From positions 1-64,000 of the forward strand of contig DRHT01000030.1 of NCBI GenBank assembly GCA_011053055.1: a stretch of 64,000 nucleotides of DNA, written 5' to 3'. This document shows positions 1 to 9,264 of the stretch, piece by piece (positions within the stretch are counted from its first letter, which is position 1; each line of letters begins with the position of its first letter). Source of the DNA: Halopseudomonas sabulinigri. Lineage in GTDB: Bacteria > Pseudomonadota > Gammaproteobacteria > Pseudomonadales > Pseudomonadaceae. The notes under the pieces were generated by a model. That model saw nothing but the letters and a program-made list of their open reading frames with translations. It did not search any database and had not been told where the DNA came from. Position numbers and translations under genes: made by a program.

Positions 1-145
1 CAATCACCAGCGACTGCTCGAACCCATCGGATATATACCGCCCGCAGAGGCTGAGGCAAACTACTATCGGCAACTAGCCAGTCAGGCTTCCAAGGTGGCG
101 GCTTGACTTAAACCAAACAGCCTCCGCGAAACCCGGGGCGGTTCA
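1..145 (+). mobile_element. 3' end of an IS3-family insertion sequence (OrfB C-terminus plus right terminal repeat), truncated by window edge
   Basis: Frame 2 reads NHQRLLEPIGYIPPAEAEANYYRQLASQASKVAA* (stop at 104-106), resembling the IS3-family OrfB C-terminus; followed by a terminal-repeat-like end cccggggcggttca at about 132-145. Confidence 0.8.
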
Positions 146-209
146 AGTTGCGGCTTTGTTATCAGTGCTGGTATACCACTATTAAATAGCTATCGCGTCG
201 AGGAAGACG

Positions 210-2000
210 ATGGTTTCAGAGCAAATGATTGCGCCTTATCCCGAGCACGAAACAGAGCGACAAAAGCGGGTGGATGAACTCTATCTCACCAGCCACAGTC
301 AAGATCCGGTTTTCGAGAAGCTGGTTGAAATTACGGCTAGGTGCTTGAAAGTACCCATCGCGTTTGTGTCTATTTTGGACAACCAACGACAGTGGTTTTT
401 GGCTCGAGTTGGCCTCGGGTTAGAAGAAACCCCGCGCAATCAGTCGTTTTGTTTCTATGCAGGCCCGCAGCAGCTGCCGCTTCAGGTTTCCGACGCGAGT
501 GTCGATCCCCGATTTCAACATAATCCGCTGGTAACGGGGCACCCAGGTATTCGCTTCTATGCTGGCGTACCGCTGGTTACTGAAGACGGATTGATTCTCG
601 GGTCTCTCTGCATCATAGACACCCAACCTCGGCATGAGCTGGATGAAGCTGAGCTGACTTTGATGCAGAAGTTGGCGGGTGTCGTTATGGCACGGATGAC
701 CTCCATGCGCGACAAAAGCTTCGTCGATCCTACAACGGGCTTGTTCAACAGTGTGCGGCTAAGCGACGACATTCTGCGTTTACACGAACGGGCGGCGTCT
801 AGCACCGTGATCCTTTTGGATGCGTATGCGTTGCAGTACGTGAAAGACGTTGTGAAAGCACTTGGATTTGGCTTTTTTAATGATTTGCTGATCGAAACGA
901 CGCGTACTTTGCACCAGATTTTGCCTCGAGGCATCGGCCTCTACAAAGCTAGCCCGACTCGCTTCGCTATCTTGCTTGAAGACACCTCACGGCAGGCCTG
1001 CGAAGCTCTCAGCGTCCGCTTGCTAGAAAGTTTGAAGCAACCGATTCTATGTCAGGGTATTCCGATTCAGGCCCAGGCGGCGATTGGTTTACTGCCGCTG
1101 CATCCGGGCATAGCTGATCACTCCAGTTGGTTGCTTTTGGGTATAAGTGCTGCTGACTATGCGAGCAGTCTCAATGAGTGTTGGGCTTGGTTTAAACCCG
1201 AGTTGGAGTTGGCTCATCAGCGGTCGTTTTTACTCCTAGGCGGTATTGCGGAAGCTTTGCGATCTGATGATCAATTCCGCTTGGTCTACCAGCCAAAGAT
1301 CAGCATGACAGACGGTCGATGCACTGGAGTAGAAGCACTTTTGCGTTGGACACACCCTGAGCTCGGCAATGTTGGGCCTACCGAGTTTATTCCCTTGGCA
1401 GAAAAGACCGCGCTGGTCCATGACTTGACGCTGTGGGTATTGCACAAGGCGTTACAACAGTTGAGTGAATGGCAAGCATCGGGACTGGATTTAACCGTGT
1501 CGATTAACATCTCAGCAGGTGATCTTGAAACGCCAGTGTTTGCAGAGCAACTGCGAGAGCAGATGCAACACTTTGGCGTTAAGCCCGAAGCGCTTGAGCT
1601 GGAATTCACTGAGAGTGTGTTGATAAGCAACCCACGGGCAATGAGTGAGCAACTGCAGCGCCTCAGAGATGAAGGCGTACAGGTGGCGATTGATGATTTT
1701 GGTACGGGTTACAGCAATTGGTCCTATCTGCGTCAAGTACCCGCATCGGCGTTAAAAATAGACAAATCATTTGTCGATGGCTTACAGGAACACGCGGTAG
1801 ATAGGCGTTTGGTCAGAACTATTATCGATCTAGCGCATGATTTGGGTTATCGGGTGATAGCCGAAGGTGTGGAAACCCAAAAGGACTATGATCTGCTCGC
1901 ATCCTGGAGCTGCGATGAAGCGCAGGGCTACCTAATAGCTAAGCCTATGCCGCCAGATGCATTGGTAGAATGGCTTGTTCAGAGGCCTGATTTGGCCTGA
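210..2000 (+). CDS. GAF - degenerate GGDEF - EAL domain protein, putative c-di-GMP phosphodiesterase
   Basis: N-terminal GAF-like region; EAL motifs present (EALLRW, ELEFTES, IDDFGTGYSN, KIDKSFV, AEGVET, QGYLIAKPM); GGDEF signature absent. Confidence 0.9.
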   Translation: MVSEQMIAPYPEHETERQKRVDELYLTSHSQDPVFEKLVEITARCLKVPIAFVSILDNQRQWFLARVGLGLEETPRNQSFCFYAGPQQLPLQVSDASVDPRFQHNPLVTGHPGIRFYAGVPLVTEDGLILGSLCIIDTQPRHELDEAELTLMQKLAGVVMARMTSMRDKSFVDPTTGLFNSVRLSDDILRLHERAASSTVILLDAYALQYVKDVVKALGFGFFNDLLIETTRTLHQILPRGIGLYKASPTRFAILLEDTSRQACEALSVRLLESLKQPILCQGIPIQAQAAIGLLPLHPGIADHSSWLLLGISAADYASSLNECWAWFKPELELAHQRSFLLLGGIAEALRSDDQFRLVYQPKISMTDGRCTGVEALLRWTHPELGNVGPTEFIPLAEKTALVHDLTLWVLHKALQQLSEWQASGLDLTVSINISAGDLETPVFAEQLREQMQHFGVKPEALELEFTESVLISNPRAMSEQLQRLRDEGVQVAIDDFGTGYSNWSYLRQVPASALKIDKSFVDGLQEHAVDRRLVRTIIDLAHDLGYRVIAEGVETQKDYDLLASWSCDEAQGYLIAKPMPPDALVEWLVQRPDLA

Positions 2001-2117
2001 CTCTCACGTTGATCTACGGGGCGAGCTTCCTTGCATTGCCCTCCCGGAATGCCCACATGAGCTAAGCCTGCGGCGCGATGTCACAGGCATTTCCGGTTAA
2101 TACACATTTTGTAACAT

Positions 2118-2139
2118 GTTATGATTCTCATTCGTTATC
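2118..2139 (+). promoter_or_regulatory. Putative Fur box upstream of efeU
   Basis: tgttatgattctcattcgttatc contains ATGATTCTCAT (ATGA-N3-TCAT), resembling Fur-box half sites, 28 bp before the FTR1 start. Confidence 0.55.
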
Positions 2140-2166
2140 AGATTTTCTCTGACAAGGTTGAGACTC

Positions 2167-3006
2167 ATGCTCGTTCCCTTTCTGATCATGCTACGTGAAG
2201 GCCTTGAGGCCGCGCTGATTGTCGGCATCATCGCCAGTTATTTGCGCCAAACCGGGCGCGGGGCCTGGATGCCCGCTGTCTGGATCGGTATTTTTCTGGC
2301 GACCACATTGGCCTTGCTGGTGGGCGCTGGGTTGCAACTGGTTAGTGCCGAGTTCCCGCAGCGACAGCAGGAAATGTTCGAGGCCGTGGTCGGCTTGATT
2401 GCGGTCGGCGTACTGACCTGGATGGTGTTCTGGATGCGTCGGGCGGCGCAGGGGTTACGAAGCGAGCTCACTGGCGCACTGGACAGTGCCTTCGCCAGCG
2501 GTCACAGCCACACCTATGCATTGATCGGCATGGTGTTTCTGGCTGTAGCCCGTGAAGGGCTCGAATCGGTTTTCTTCCTATTGGCGGTGTTTCAGCAAAG
2601 CCAGAGTAGTGCCGCTCCGCTGGGCGCACTTTTAGGTGTCATCTGCTCTGTATTTGCGGGCTGGGCTTTTTATCGCGGCAGCTTGCGCCTGAATTTAAAG
2701 CATTTTTTCAGAGTCACAGGTCTGTTTATTTTGCTGGTGGCGGCAGGCCTGCTTGCTGGCTCTGTACGTGCCTTGCATGAGGCCGGTTGGTGGAATCATG
2801 CCCAGCAAATCCTATTTGATCTAAGCAACTGGCTACCATTAGATACGCCTTTGGGTAGTGTTTTCGCCGGCGTTTTTGGCTACCAACCGGCGCCTAGCCT
2901 CAGCGAAGTAGTGGCTTATGTTGGCTTCCTGACGGTCACCCTGTTGCTGTTCTTTCGCCCCCGTCGTCTCGCGCCTTCGTTGGTGCGGGTCGAGCCTGCT
3001 CGCTAA
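2167..3006 (+). CDS. efeU: FTR1-family iron permease EfeU
   Basis: MLVPFLIMLREGLEAALIVGIIASYLR and second REGLE motif (AREGLESVFFLLA); multi-TM; followed by efeO and efeB. Confidence 0.9.
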   Translation: MLVPFLIMLREGLEAALIVGIIASYLRQTGRGAWMPAVWIGIFLATTLALLVGAGLQLVSAEFPQRQQEMFEAVVGLIAVGVLTWMVFWMRRAAQGLRSELTGALDSAFASGHSHTYALIGMVFLAVAREGLESVFFLLAVFQQSQSSAAPLGALLGVICSVFAGWAFYRGSLRLNLKHFFRVTGLFILLVAAGLLAGSVRALHEAGWWNHAQQILFDLSNWLPLDTPLGSVFAGVFGYQPAPSLSEVVAYVGFLTVTLLLFFRPRRLAPSLVRVEPAR

Positions 3007-3025
3007 AACCCGAAACGAGTTTTTT

Positions 3026-4159
3026 ATGTCTGATTCGTCAACTTCTTCCCGGCCGCCTTCTTCCAGGTTGCTGCGTATTTGCATGGTCTTGGCTGCTGTA
3101 TTGATGCTGGCAGCGCTTGCGCTGTTCTACTTTTCATTGAGCAAGCGTTCGGCCTCAGATGAGCAGGGCACCCGCGTGACCATTACCGCTAAGGGCTGTG
3201 AGCCGAATGCGCTCAGCGTGCCGGCAGGGCGCCACCGCTTTATCGTCATCAACCAATCCGAACGGGCGACCGAGTGGGAGATCCTCGATGGCGTAATGGT
3301 GCTGGAGGAGCGCGAGAATATCGCGCCACAGTTACAGCAACAGATCACTACCACGCTGGCGCCGGGTGAATACCAGATGACCTGTGGCCTACTGAGTAAT
3401 CCGCGCGGCACGCTGACGGTAACGGCCGTTGAAGGCCAGTCGGCAGTTGCCAAGGTATCGGCCAAAGCCTTTATTGGCCCGCTCGCCGAGTACCGGGTTT
3501 ATCTCATCCTGCAGGGTAGGCAGTTGCAAAAGGCAGTAGACACGCTGCAAAGCGCTATTGCCGAAAACGATCTGACCGCCGCGCAGCGGGCTTACCAGGA
3601 GGCTCGTAGAGCCGATCAGCACATGGCGCTTGCGGTTGGGATGTTCAGTGATCTGGATCAGCGTCTGAATGCGCGGGCTGACTACTTTGCCAAGCGCGAG
3701 CAGGATCCGGATTTTATTGGCTTCCACCGTCTCGCCGAAGGGTTGTTTGTGCAGCAGAGCCTAGACGGGCTGGCGCCAGTGGTGCAGCAGCTGAACACAG
3801 ACGTGCAGCTGCTGCGCGAACGACTCAGCAACGATGGCGTGCCGGCGTCACAGTTGGCCAATGGCATGGCGCGGGTGCTGCAATCCTGGCACGACTATCA
3901 GCAATCGCAAACCCAGCTGAGTGACAGCGAGCTGGCTGATGTACGTGGGCTGCAGCAGGGCGCTGAGAAGGTGGTGTCGTTGCTCATGCCGTTGCTGCAA
4001 GGCTCGCCGAGCGAAGCTGCGCCGCTGCAGCAATCCGCCGTGGCGCTGGAGCAGGCCCTGCAACAAGCGAACGTGAACAGAGCGGAGTTGTTGCAGCAGA
4101 CCCAAGCCTTGGCCAAGGCGCTGGCGAAGGTCAATGAGACGCTAACGCCAGCCTACTAA
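3026..4159 (+). CDS. efeO: EfeO-type protein with cupredoxin-like and imelysin (M75) domains
   Basis: N-terminal TM, cupredoxin-like segment, then imelysin-like region with DPDFIGFHRLAEGLF (GxHRxE). Confidence 0.88.
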   Translation: MSDSSTSSRPPSSRLLRICMVLAAVLMLAALALFYFSLSKRSASDEQGTRVTITAKGCEPNALSVPAGRHRFIVINQSERATEWEILDGVMVLEERENIAPQLQQQITTTLAPGEYQMTCGLLSNPRGTLTVTAVEGQSAVAKVSAKAFIGPLAEYRVYLILQGRQLQKAVDTLQSAIAENDLTAAQRAYQEARRADQHMALAVGMFSDLDQRLNARADYFAKREQDPDFIGFHRLAEGLFVQQSLDGLAPVVQQLNTDVQLLRERLSNDGVPASQLANGMARVLQSWHDYQQSQTQLSDSELADVRGLQQGAEKVVSLLMPLLQGSPSEAAPLQQSAVALEQALQQANVNRAELLQQTQALAKALAKVNETLTPAY

Positions 4160-4194
4160 GAACGCCGCTTTTGGGTTAACACAAGGTTAGATAG

Positions 4195-5499
4195 ATGAGC
4201 GAGTACGACGAAATTCCTTCAGGTTGCCCGTTCGGCGGGCTGAACCGCCGGCGCTTTTTGCAAGGCCTTGGTGCGGCGGGCTTGGGTGCTGCGGCAGCGG
4301 GTGTCAGTGGTTCGGCATTGGCTGGGCAGTCTGGTCAAACGGCGGAAGTTACCGATGCACCTTCTAGCTCAGCTACTCATCAGTCACACGTTTTTTTTGG
4401 TGAGCACCAACAGGGCATTACCACGCCGCGCCCCGCGGTGGGCATGTTGGTTGCCTTTGATGTGCTGGCGCGTGACCGCGAAGGCCTTGAACGCTTGTTG
4501 CGTGTGTTGACCGAACGTATCGCTTTTCTCACTAACGGCGGGACCTATGAGCAGCGCGATGCGCGTTTCCCACCGGTTGATTCGGGCATTCTTGGGCCGA
4601 CCATCGCGCCGGATGCGCTGACCATTACTTTGTCGGTCGGTGCTTCGTTGTTTGATCAGCGCTTTGCTCTGGTTGCGGCTAAGCCACGCCACCTGCAACG
4701 CATGGCGGGGTTTCCTAATGACGCATTGGACGCCGCACTTTGTCATGGCGATCTCTCGCTACAGTTTTGTGCCAACACCGAAGGCACCACCATCCATGCC
4801 CTGCGTGACATCATCAAAAACACCCCTGGCCTGCTGATGGTGCGCTGGAAGCAGCAGGGCACCGTCCCGGTAATGGCACCCCGTGCGGATGGCTCTACCG
4901 AGAGTGCCCGCAACTACTTGGGCTTTCGTGACGGCACGGCCAACCCACAAACTGATGATCGTAAGTTGATGCAAGACGTGGTGTGGGTTGACGGCAGCGA
5001 AGGTGAGCCTGCGTGGGCCAAGCACGGTAGCTATCAAGCGGTGCGCATTATTCGTAACTTCGTCGAGCGTTGGGATCGCACGCCGCTGCAGGAGCAACAG
5101 GCGATCTTTGGCCGGTTGCGCGACAGCGGCGCGCCGATGAGCGGCGGCGTAGAGCGCGATGAGCCGCAGTACGCGAATGACCCCAAGGGTGAAATTACCG
5201 CCCTGGACTCGCATATCCGCTTGGCCAATCCGCGCACCACAGACAGTCAAAGAAATCTGATTCTGCGTCGCCCATTCAACTACTCCAACGGCGCTGAAGC
5301 CAATGGCCAGTTGGATATGGGCCTGCTGTTTATTGCCTATCAGGCAAACCTTGAAGCGGGTTTTATCACGGTGCAGAAACGCCTCGATGGTGAACCACTT
5401 GAGGAGTACATAAAGCCGATTGGTGGGGGCTATTTCTTTACCCTGCCGGGCATCCAACAAGGGGACTTTCTCGGTAGCAGCATGCTGGCTGCCAGCTAG
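4195..5499 (+). CDS. efeB: Dyp-type heme peroxidase EfeB with Tat signal
   Basis: Twin-arginine leader NRRRFLQGLGAAGLGAAAAG; GFRDGTANP motif of Dyp peroxidases; gene context. Confidence 0.92.
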   Translation: MSEYDEIPSGCPFGGLNRRRFLQGLGAAGLGAAAAGVSGSALAGQSGQTAEVTDAPSSSATHQSHVFFGEHQQGITTPRPAVGMLVAFDVLARDREGLERLLRVLTERIAFLTNGGTYEQRDARFPPVDSGILGPTIAPDALTITLSVGASLFDQRFALVAAKPRHLQRMAGFPNDALDAALCHGDLSLQFCANTEGTTIHALRDIIKNTPGLLMVRWKQQGTVPVMAPRADGSTESARNYLGFRDGTANPQTDDRKLMQDVVWVDGSEGEPAWAKHGSYQAVRIIRNFVERWDRTPLQEQQAIFGRLRDSGAPMSGGVERDEPQYANDPKGEITALDSHIRLANPRTTDSQRNLILRRPFNYSNGAEANGQLDMGLLFIAYQANLEAGFITVQKRLDGEPLEEYIKPIGGGYFFTLPGIQQGDFLGSSMLAAS

Positions 5500-5569
5500 C
5501 CATGCGCACGAGCCCTGCAATTCGTAGATTAGTACTTACCTCACCGCCTATTTCGGCAGGAGACATACA

Positions 5570-6412
5570 ATGTCATTACCACGCACTCTCTTAATAGCGG
5601 CCAGCGCTTTTGGTCTGATCGGTCTGCAAGCAGCGGCACAGGCCGCCGTTGCACCGCAGGATTTGGTCGCACCGATCACCGATTACAAACTTTATGTGCT
5701 GGATAACCTTGAGCAGTTCACCAGCCATAGCCGTGAATTTACCGATGCGATCAAGGCGGGTGATTTGACCAAAGCCCAGGATTTGTATGCGCCATCGCGT
5801 GTGTATTATGAGCGTATCGAGCCGATCGCCGAGCTGTTTGCTGATCTGGATGCCAGTATCGATGCCCGCGAAGATGATTACGAGAAAGGTGTTAAAGATC
5901 CGGTGTTTACCGGATTTCATCGATTGGAATACGGCCTGTTTCACGACCAAAGCACTGACGGGATGCAGCCCTATGCTGAACGGTTGATGAGCGATATTGA
6001 AGACCTGGATCAGCGCGTTCAAGGCCTGACCTTTCCGCCGGAAACCGTGGTTGGGGGAGCCGCAGCGCTGATGGAAGAAGTCGCCGCCACCAAGGTGTCG
6101 GGTGAGGAAGACCGCTACAGCCGAACCGACCTCTGGGATTTTCAGGGCAACGTGGATGGCGCGAAGAAAATCTTTGAACTGGTCAAGCCGCTGGCGAGTA
6201 AAGAAGATGCTGCTTTCGTGGCGCGCGTAGAAGATAACTTCGCGTCAATGGAAGCAACCCTGTCTCATTACTATGTGGAAGAGGGCAACGTAGAGAGCGG
6301 TTTTGTTACTTATGACAAGGTCAGTGATGCGGATCGTCGTGCGCTGGTTGGCCCGGTTACCGTGTTGGCTGAAGAGCTTTCTACGCTGCGTGGTCTACTG
6401 GGCCTGAACTGA
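5570..6412 (+). CDS. EfeM/EfeO-like periplasmic imelysin-family protein
   Basis: Signal peptide; DPVFTGFHRLEYGLFHD (GxHRxE) motif; no cupredoxin domain; last gene of efe cluster. Confidence 0.88.
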   Translation: MSLPRTLLIAASAFGLIGLQAAAQAAVAPQDLVAPITDYKLYVLDNLEQFTSHSREFTDAIKAGDLTKAQDLYAPSRVYYERIEPIAELFADLDASIDAREDDYEKGVKDPVFTGFHRLEYGLFHDQSTDGMQPYAERLMSDIEDLDQRVQGLTFPPETVVGGAAALMEEVAATKVSGEEDRYSRTDLWDFQGNVDGAKKIFELVKPLASKEDAAFVARVEDNFASMEATLSHYYVEEGNVESGFVTYDKVSDADRRALVGPVTVLAEELSTLRGLLGLN

Positions 6413-6438
6413 TTATTGTGCTTGCTGGACAGGCCGCT

Positions 6439-7068
6439 GGTCGAGATGGAACTCGACCTTCCATTGGAGTGGGTTGTGCGCTGTGGGGTTGGGTTTTGTT
6501 TTTTGGAGGGCCGGGTTCCATCCCGGCCAGCAGGGTTGGTGTTGACTCCGCTGGTCGAGATGGAACTCGACCTTCCACTGGCGTGTGCTGTTGTGTGGGT
6601 TGTGCGTTGCGGGATTGGTTTTTGGTTTATGGAGGGCCGGGTTCCATCCCGGCCAGCGGTGTTGGCGTTGGCTCCGCTGGTCGAGATGGAACTCGACCTT
6701 CCATTGGCGTGTGCTGTTGTGTGGGTTGTGCGCTGTGGGGTTGGGTTTTGTTTTTTGGAGGGCCGGGTTCCATCCCGGCCAGCAGGGTTGGTGCTGACTC
6801 CGCTGGTCGAGATGGAACTCGACCTTCCACTGGCGTGTGCTGTTGTGTGGGTTGTGCGCTGTGGGGTTGGGTTTTGTTTTTTGGAGGGCCGGGTTCCATC
6901 CCGGCCAGCGGTGTTGGTGTTGACTCCGCTGGTCGAGATGGAACTCGACCTTCCGTTGGGGTGGGTTGTGCGTTGCGGGGTTGGGTTTTGGTTTATGGAG
7001 GGCCGGGTTCCATCCCGGCCATCGGTGTTGGCGCTGGCTCCGCCAGTCGAGATGGAACTCGACCTTCC
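6439..7068. repeat. REP/BIME-type array: 11 alternating hairpins (6 R-type, 5 F-type), spacing 126 or 114 bp
   Basis: R-type ggtcgagatggaactcgaccttcc at 6439, 6553, 6679, 6805, 6931 and 7045 (last starts ag); F-type ggagggccgggttccatcccggcc at 6505, 6631, 6757, 6883 and 6997. Confidence 0.95.
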
Positions 7069-7120
7069 TTTGGGGAGCGCTGTTGTGTGGCCAGCGATGC
7101 CTAACTAGTCACCTGATGCG

Positions 7121-8602
7121 TTAGTCGCGCACGCGGCGAATGGCGTCCAGCCAGCCGTCGTATAACTCATCGCGCTTTTCTTCGCTCATTTGGGGGCTGA
7201 AGGTGCGCTCGCAGGCCCAGTGCTTGGCGATGTGCTCCAGACTGTCGAAGATGCCTAGCTGTAATCCTGCGAGGTACGCCGCGCCCAACGCGGTGGTTTC
7301 GGTCACTTCTGGGCGGTCTACGGTCACGCCGAGTATGTTCGCCAACTCCTGTACTACCCAATTATTGATCACCATGCCGCCGTCTATCCGCAGCGCGGCG
7401 GTACTGTGCGCGCCGTCGGCGGTCATGGCATCCAGTAGGTCACGGGTCTGAAAGCAGACTGACTGCAGCCCCGCAGTAACAATCTGCGCGATGCCAGTAT
7501 CGCGGGTCAGGCCGAATATGGCGCCACGGGCGGCGGGGTCCCAATAGGGCGCGCCCAGACCGGTAAAGGCGGGGACCAGATACACGCCGGTATTGCCGCC
7601 GGCTTCGCGTGCCAGCGCTTCAGTCTCGCCAGCGTTTTGAATCAGTTTGAGACCGTCGCGCAGCCATTGAATTGCCGCACCAGCCACAAAAATACTGCCT
7701 TCCAATGCATAGGTGGTCTCGCCGTTCAAACGGTAGCCGACGGTCGTCAGCAGACGATTTTGCGATCGCACCGGTTGCTTACCGGTGTTCATCACCATAA
7801 AACAGCCGGTACCGTAGGTGCTCTTGACCATACCGGGGGCGAAACAGGCCTGGCCTATCAACGCCGCTTGTTGGTCGCCGGCGATCCCGCAGACGGGGAT
7901 GCTGGCGCCGAGTACCGCAGGGTCTGTGGTGCCGAAGTCGGCAGCGCTGTCCATTACTTGCGGCAGCAAGCTGGCGGGGATATCGAGCAGGGCTAGAAGT
8001 TCTTCGTCCCAGCATTGCTGATGGATGTTGAACAGCATGGTGCGCGATGCGTTGGTGGCGTCAGTGCGGTGTACTTTGCCGCCAGTCAGGCGCCAGAGCA
8101 AAAAGCTGTCTACCGTGCCAAAACGCAGTTCGCCGCGTTCGGCACGTTCGCGTGCTCCTTCTACGTTCTCCAAGAGCCAGCGCAGTTTAGTGGCAGAAAA
8201 GTAAGGGTCGATCAACAGGCCGGTGAGCTCGGTTACCTTGTCTTCGTGGCCGGCGGCTTTCAGCTCAGCACAGAAGTCGGCGGTGCGGCGGTCTTGCCAG
8301 ACGATGGCTCGGTGCAGCAACTCGCCCGTTTTGGCGTCCCAGAGCAGGGTGGTTTCGCGCTGATTGGTAATACCGATCCCGGCAACTTGCTCGGCGCTGA
8401 TACCGGCCTTCTCGAGCACTTCGCGGCATACTGCCAGGGTGCTGTTCCAGATATCTTCGCCGTCGTGCTCAACCCAGCCGTCTTGGGGAAAGTGTTGAGC
8501 AAACTCTTGCTGCGCGGTGAACTGGGGTTTGCCTTCGGCTGAGAAAAGTATAGCGCGGCTGCTGGTCGTGCCCTGGTCGATGGCGAGAATCGGGTTGGCC
8601 AT
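7121..8602 (-). CDS. glpK: Glycerol kinase
   Basis: [20 protein letters not shown]...[13 protein letters not shown]...[14 protein letters not shown] kinase motifs. Confidence 0.97.
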   Translation of the reverse strand: MANPILAIDQGTTSSRAILFSAEGKPQFTAQQEFAQHFPQDGWVEHDGEDIWNSTLAVCREVLEKAGISAEQVAGIGITNQRETTLLWDAKTGELLHRAIVWQDRRTADFCAELKAAGHEDKVTELTGLLIDPYFSATKLRWLLENVEGARERAERGELRFGTVDSFLLWRLTGGKVHRTDATNASRTMLFNIHQQCWDEELLALLDIPASLLPQVMDSAADFGTTDPAVLGASIPVCGIAGDQQAALIGQACFAPGMVKSTYGTGCFMVMNTGKQPVRSQNRLLTTVGYRLNGETTYALEGSIFVAGAAIQWLRDGLKLIQNAGETEALAREAGGNTGVYLVPAFTGLGAPYWDPAARGAIFGLTRDTGIAQIVTAGLQSVCFQTRDLLDAMTADGAHSTAALRIDGGMVINNWVVQELANILGVTVDRPEVTETTALGAAYLAGLQLGIFDSLEHIAKHWACERTFSPQMSEEKRDELYDGWLDAIRRVRD

Positions 8603-8648
8603 AGCGCTGAAATCCTGTGGTTGTCGGTTTTGTTATACGAATGTGCGG

Positions 8649-9119
8649 TCAGTCGCGGCAGAGCTCACATAGTTGCGCGCTGGTGTGCTGGCGCAAATCA
8701 TCGGCGGTCAGCTCTATTTCCAACCCACGGCGCCCGCCGCTGATGTACACAGTAGGCCAGTTTGTTGCGCTGGCATCAATAAAGGTGCGCAAGCGCTTCT
8801 TCTGCCCCAGTGGGCTAATGCCACCGATAAGGTAACCGGTGCTACGCTGGGCTGCTGCTGGATCGGCCATGGCGGTTTTCTTTACCTTGGCCGCAGTAGC
8901 GAGCGCCTTGAGATTGAGCTTGTCGCTCACGGGCACCACAGCGACCAATAGCTCGCCGGTCTCCGTGGCGGCCAGCAAGGTCTTGAATACGCGGCCGTGT
9001 GCCAAGCCCAGTTTGTCAGCCGCTTCTGTGCCGTAAGATTCGGCCTGTGGGTCGTGGGTATAGCGATGCAGCTGGTAGCTGACGCGGGCTTTGTCGAGTA
9101 ATTTTGTCGCGGGAGTCAT
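8649..9119 (-). CDS. ybaK: YbaK/EbsC family Cys-tRNA(Pro) deacylase
   Basis: MTPATKLLDKARVSYQLHRYTHD...GRVFKTLLA...GYLIGGISPLGQKKRL, typical YbaK. Confidence 0.9.
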   Translation of the reverse strand: MTPATKLLDKARVSYQLHRYTHDPQAESYGTEAADKLGLAHGRVFKTLLAATETGELLVAVVPVSDKLNLKALATAAKVKKTAMADPAAAQRSTGYLIGGISPLGQKKRLRTFIDASATNWPTVYISGGRRGLEIELTADDLRQHTSAQLCELCRD

Positions 9120-9264
9120 GGCGCTTCACCAACGGGTAACGGGCCACAGATTAAACTGCGTAACGGGCTGCGCCAAGCTGAGAGCTAGTTATTCGTGTGG
9201 CGCTTGCGGGCGGCGCGGCTACGTTGTAAAACAAGCGAGCGCGGGATTGCGCAGGTTTTCGGAG

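Noticed and set aside
4759-5520. 253 aa ORF antisense to efeB, and similar long antisense ORFs (for example 9574-10251, 61172-61915)
   Set aside because: Antisense to well-supported genes with no recognisable domain; GC-rich shadow ORFs.
6416-7108. Long ORFs (230 and 228 aa) with repetitive MEGRVPSRPA / AGRDGTRPS translation, plus the antisense ones
   Set aside because: They are translations of the REP array; unit lengths are multiples of three, so several frames stay open. No start context or domain supports coding.
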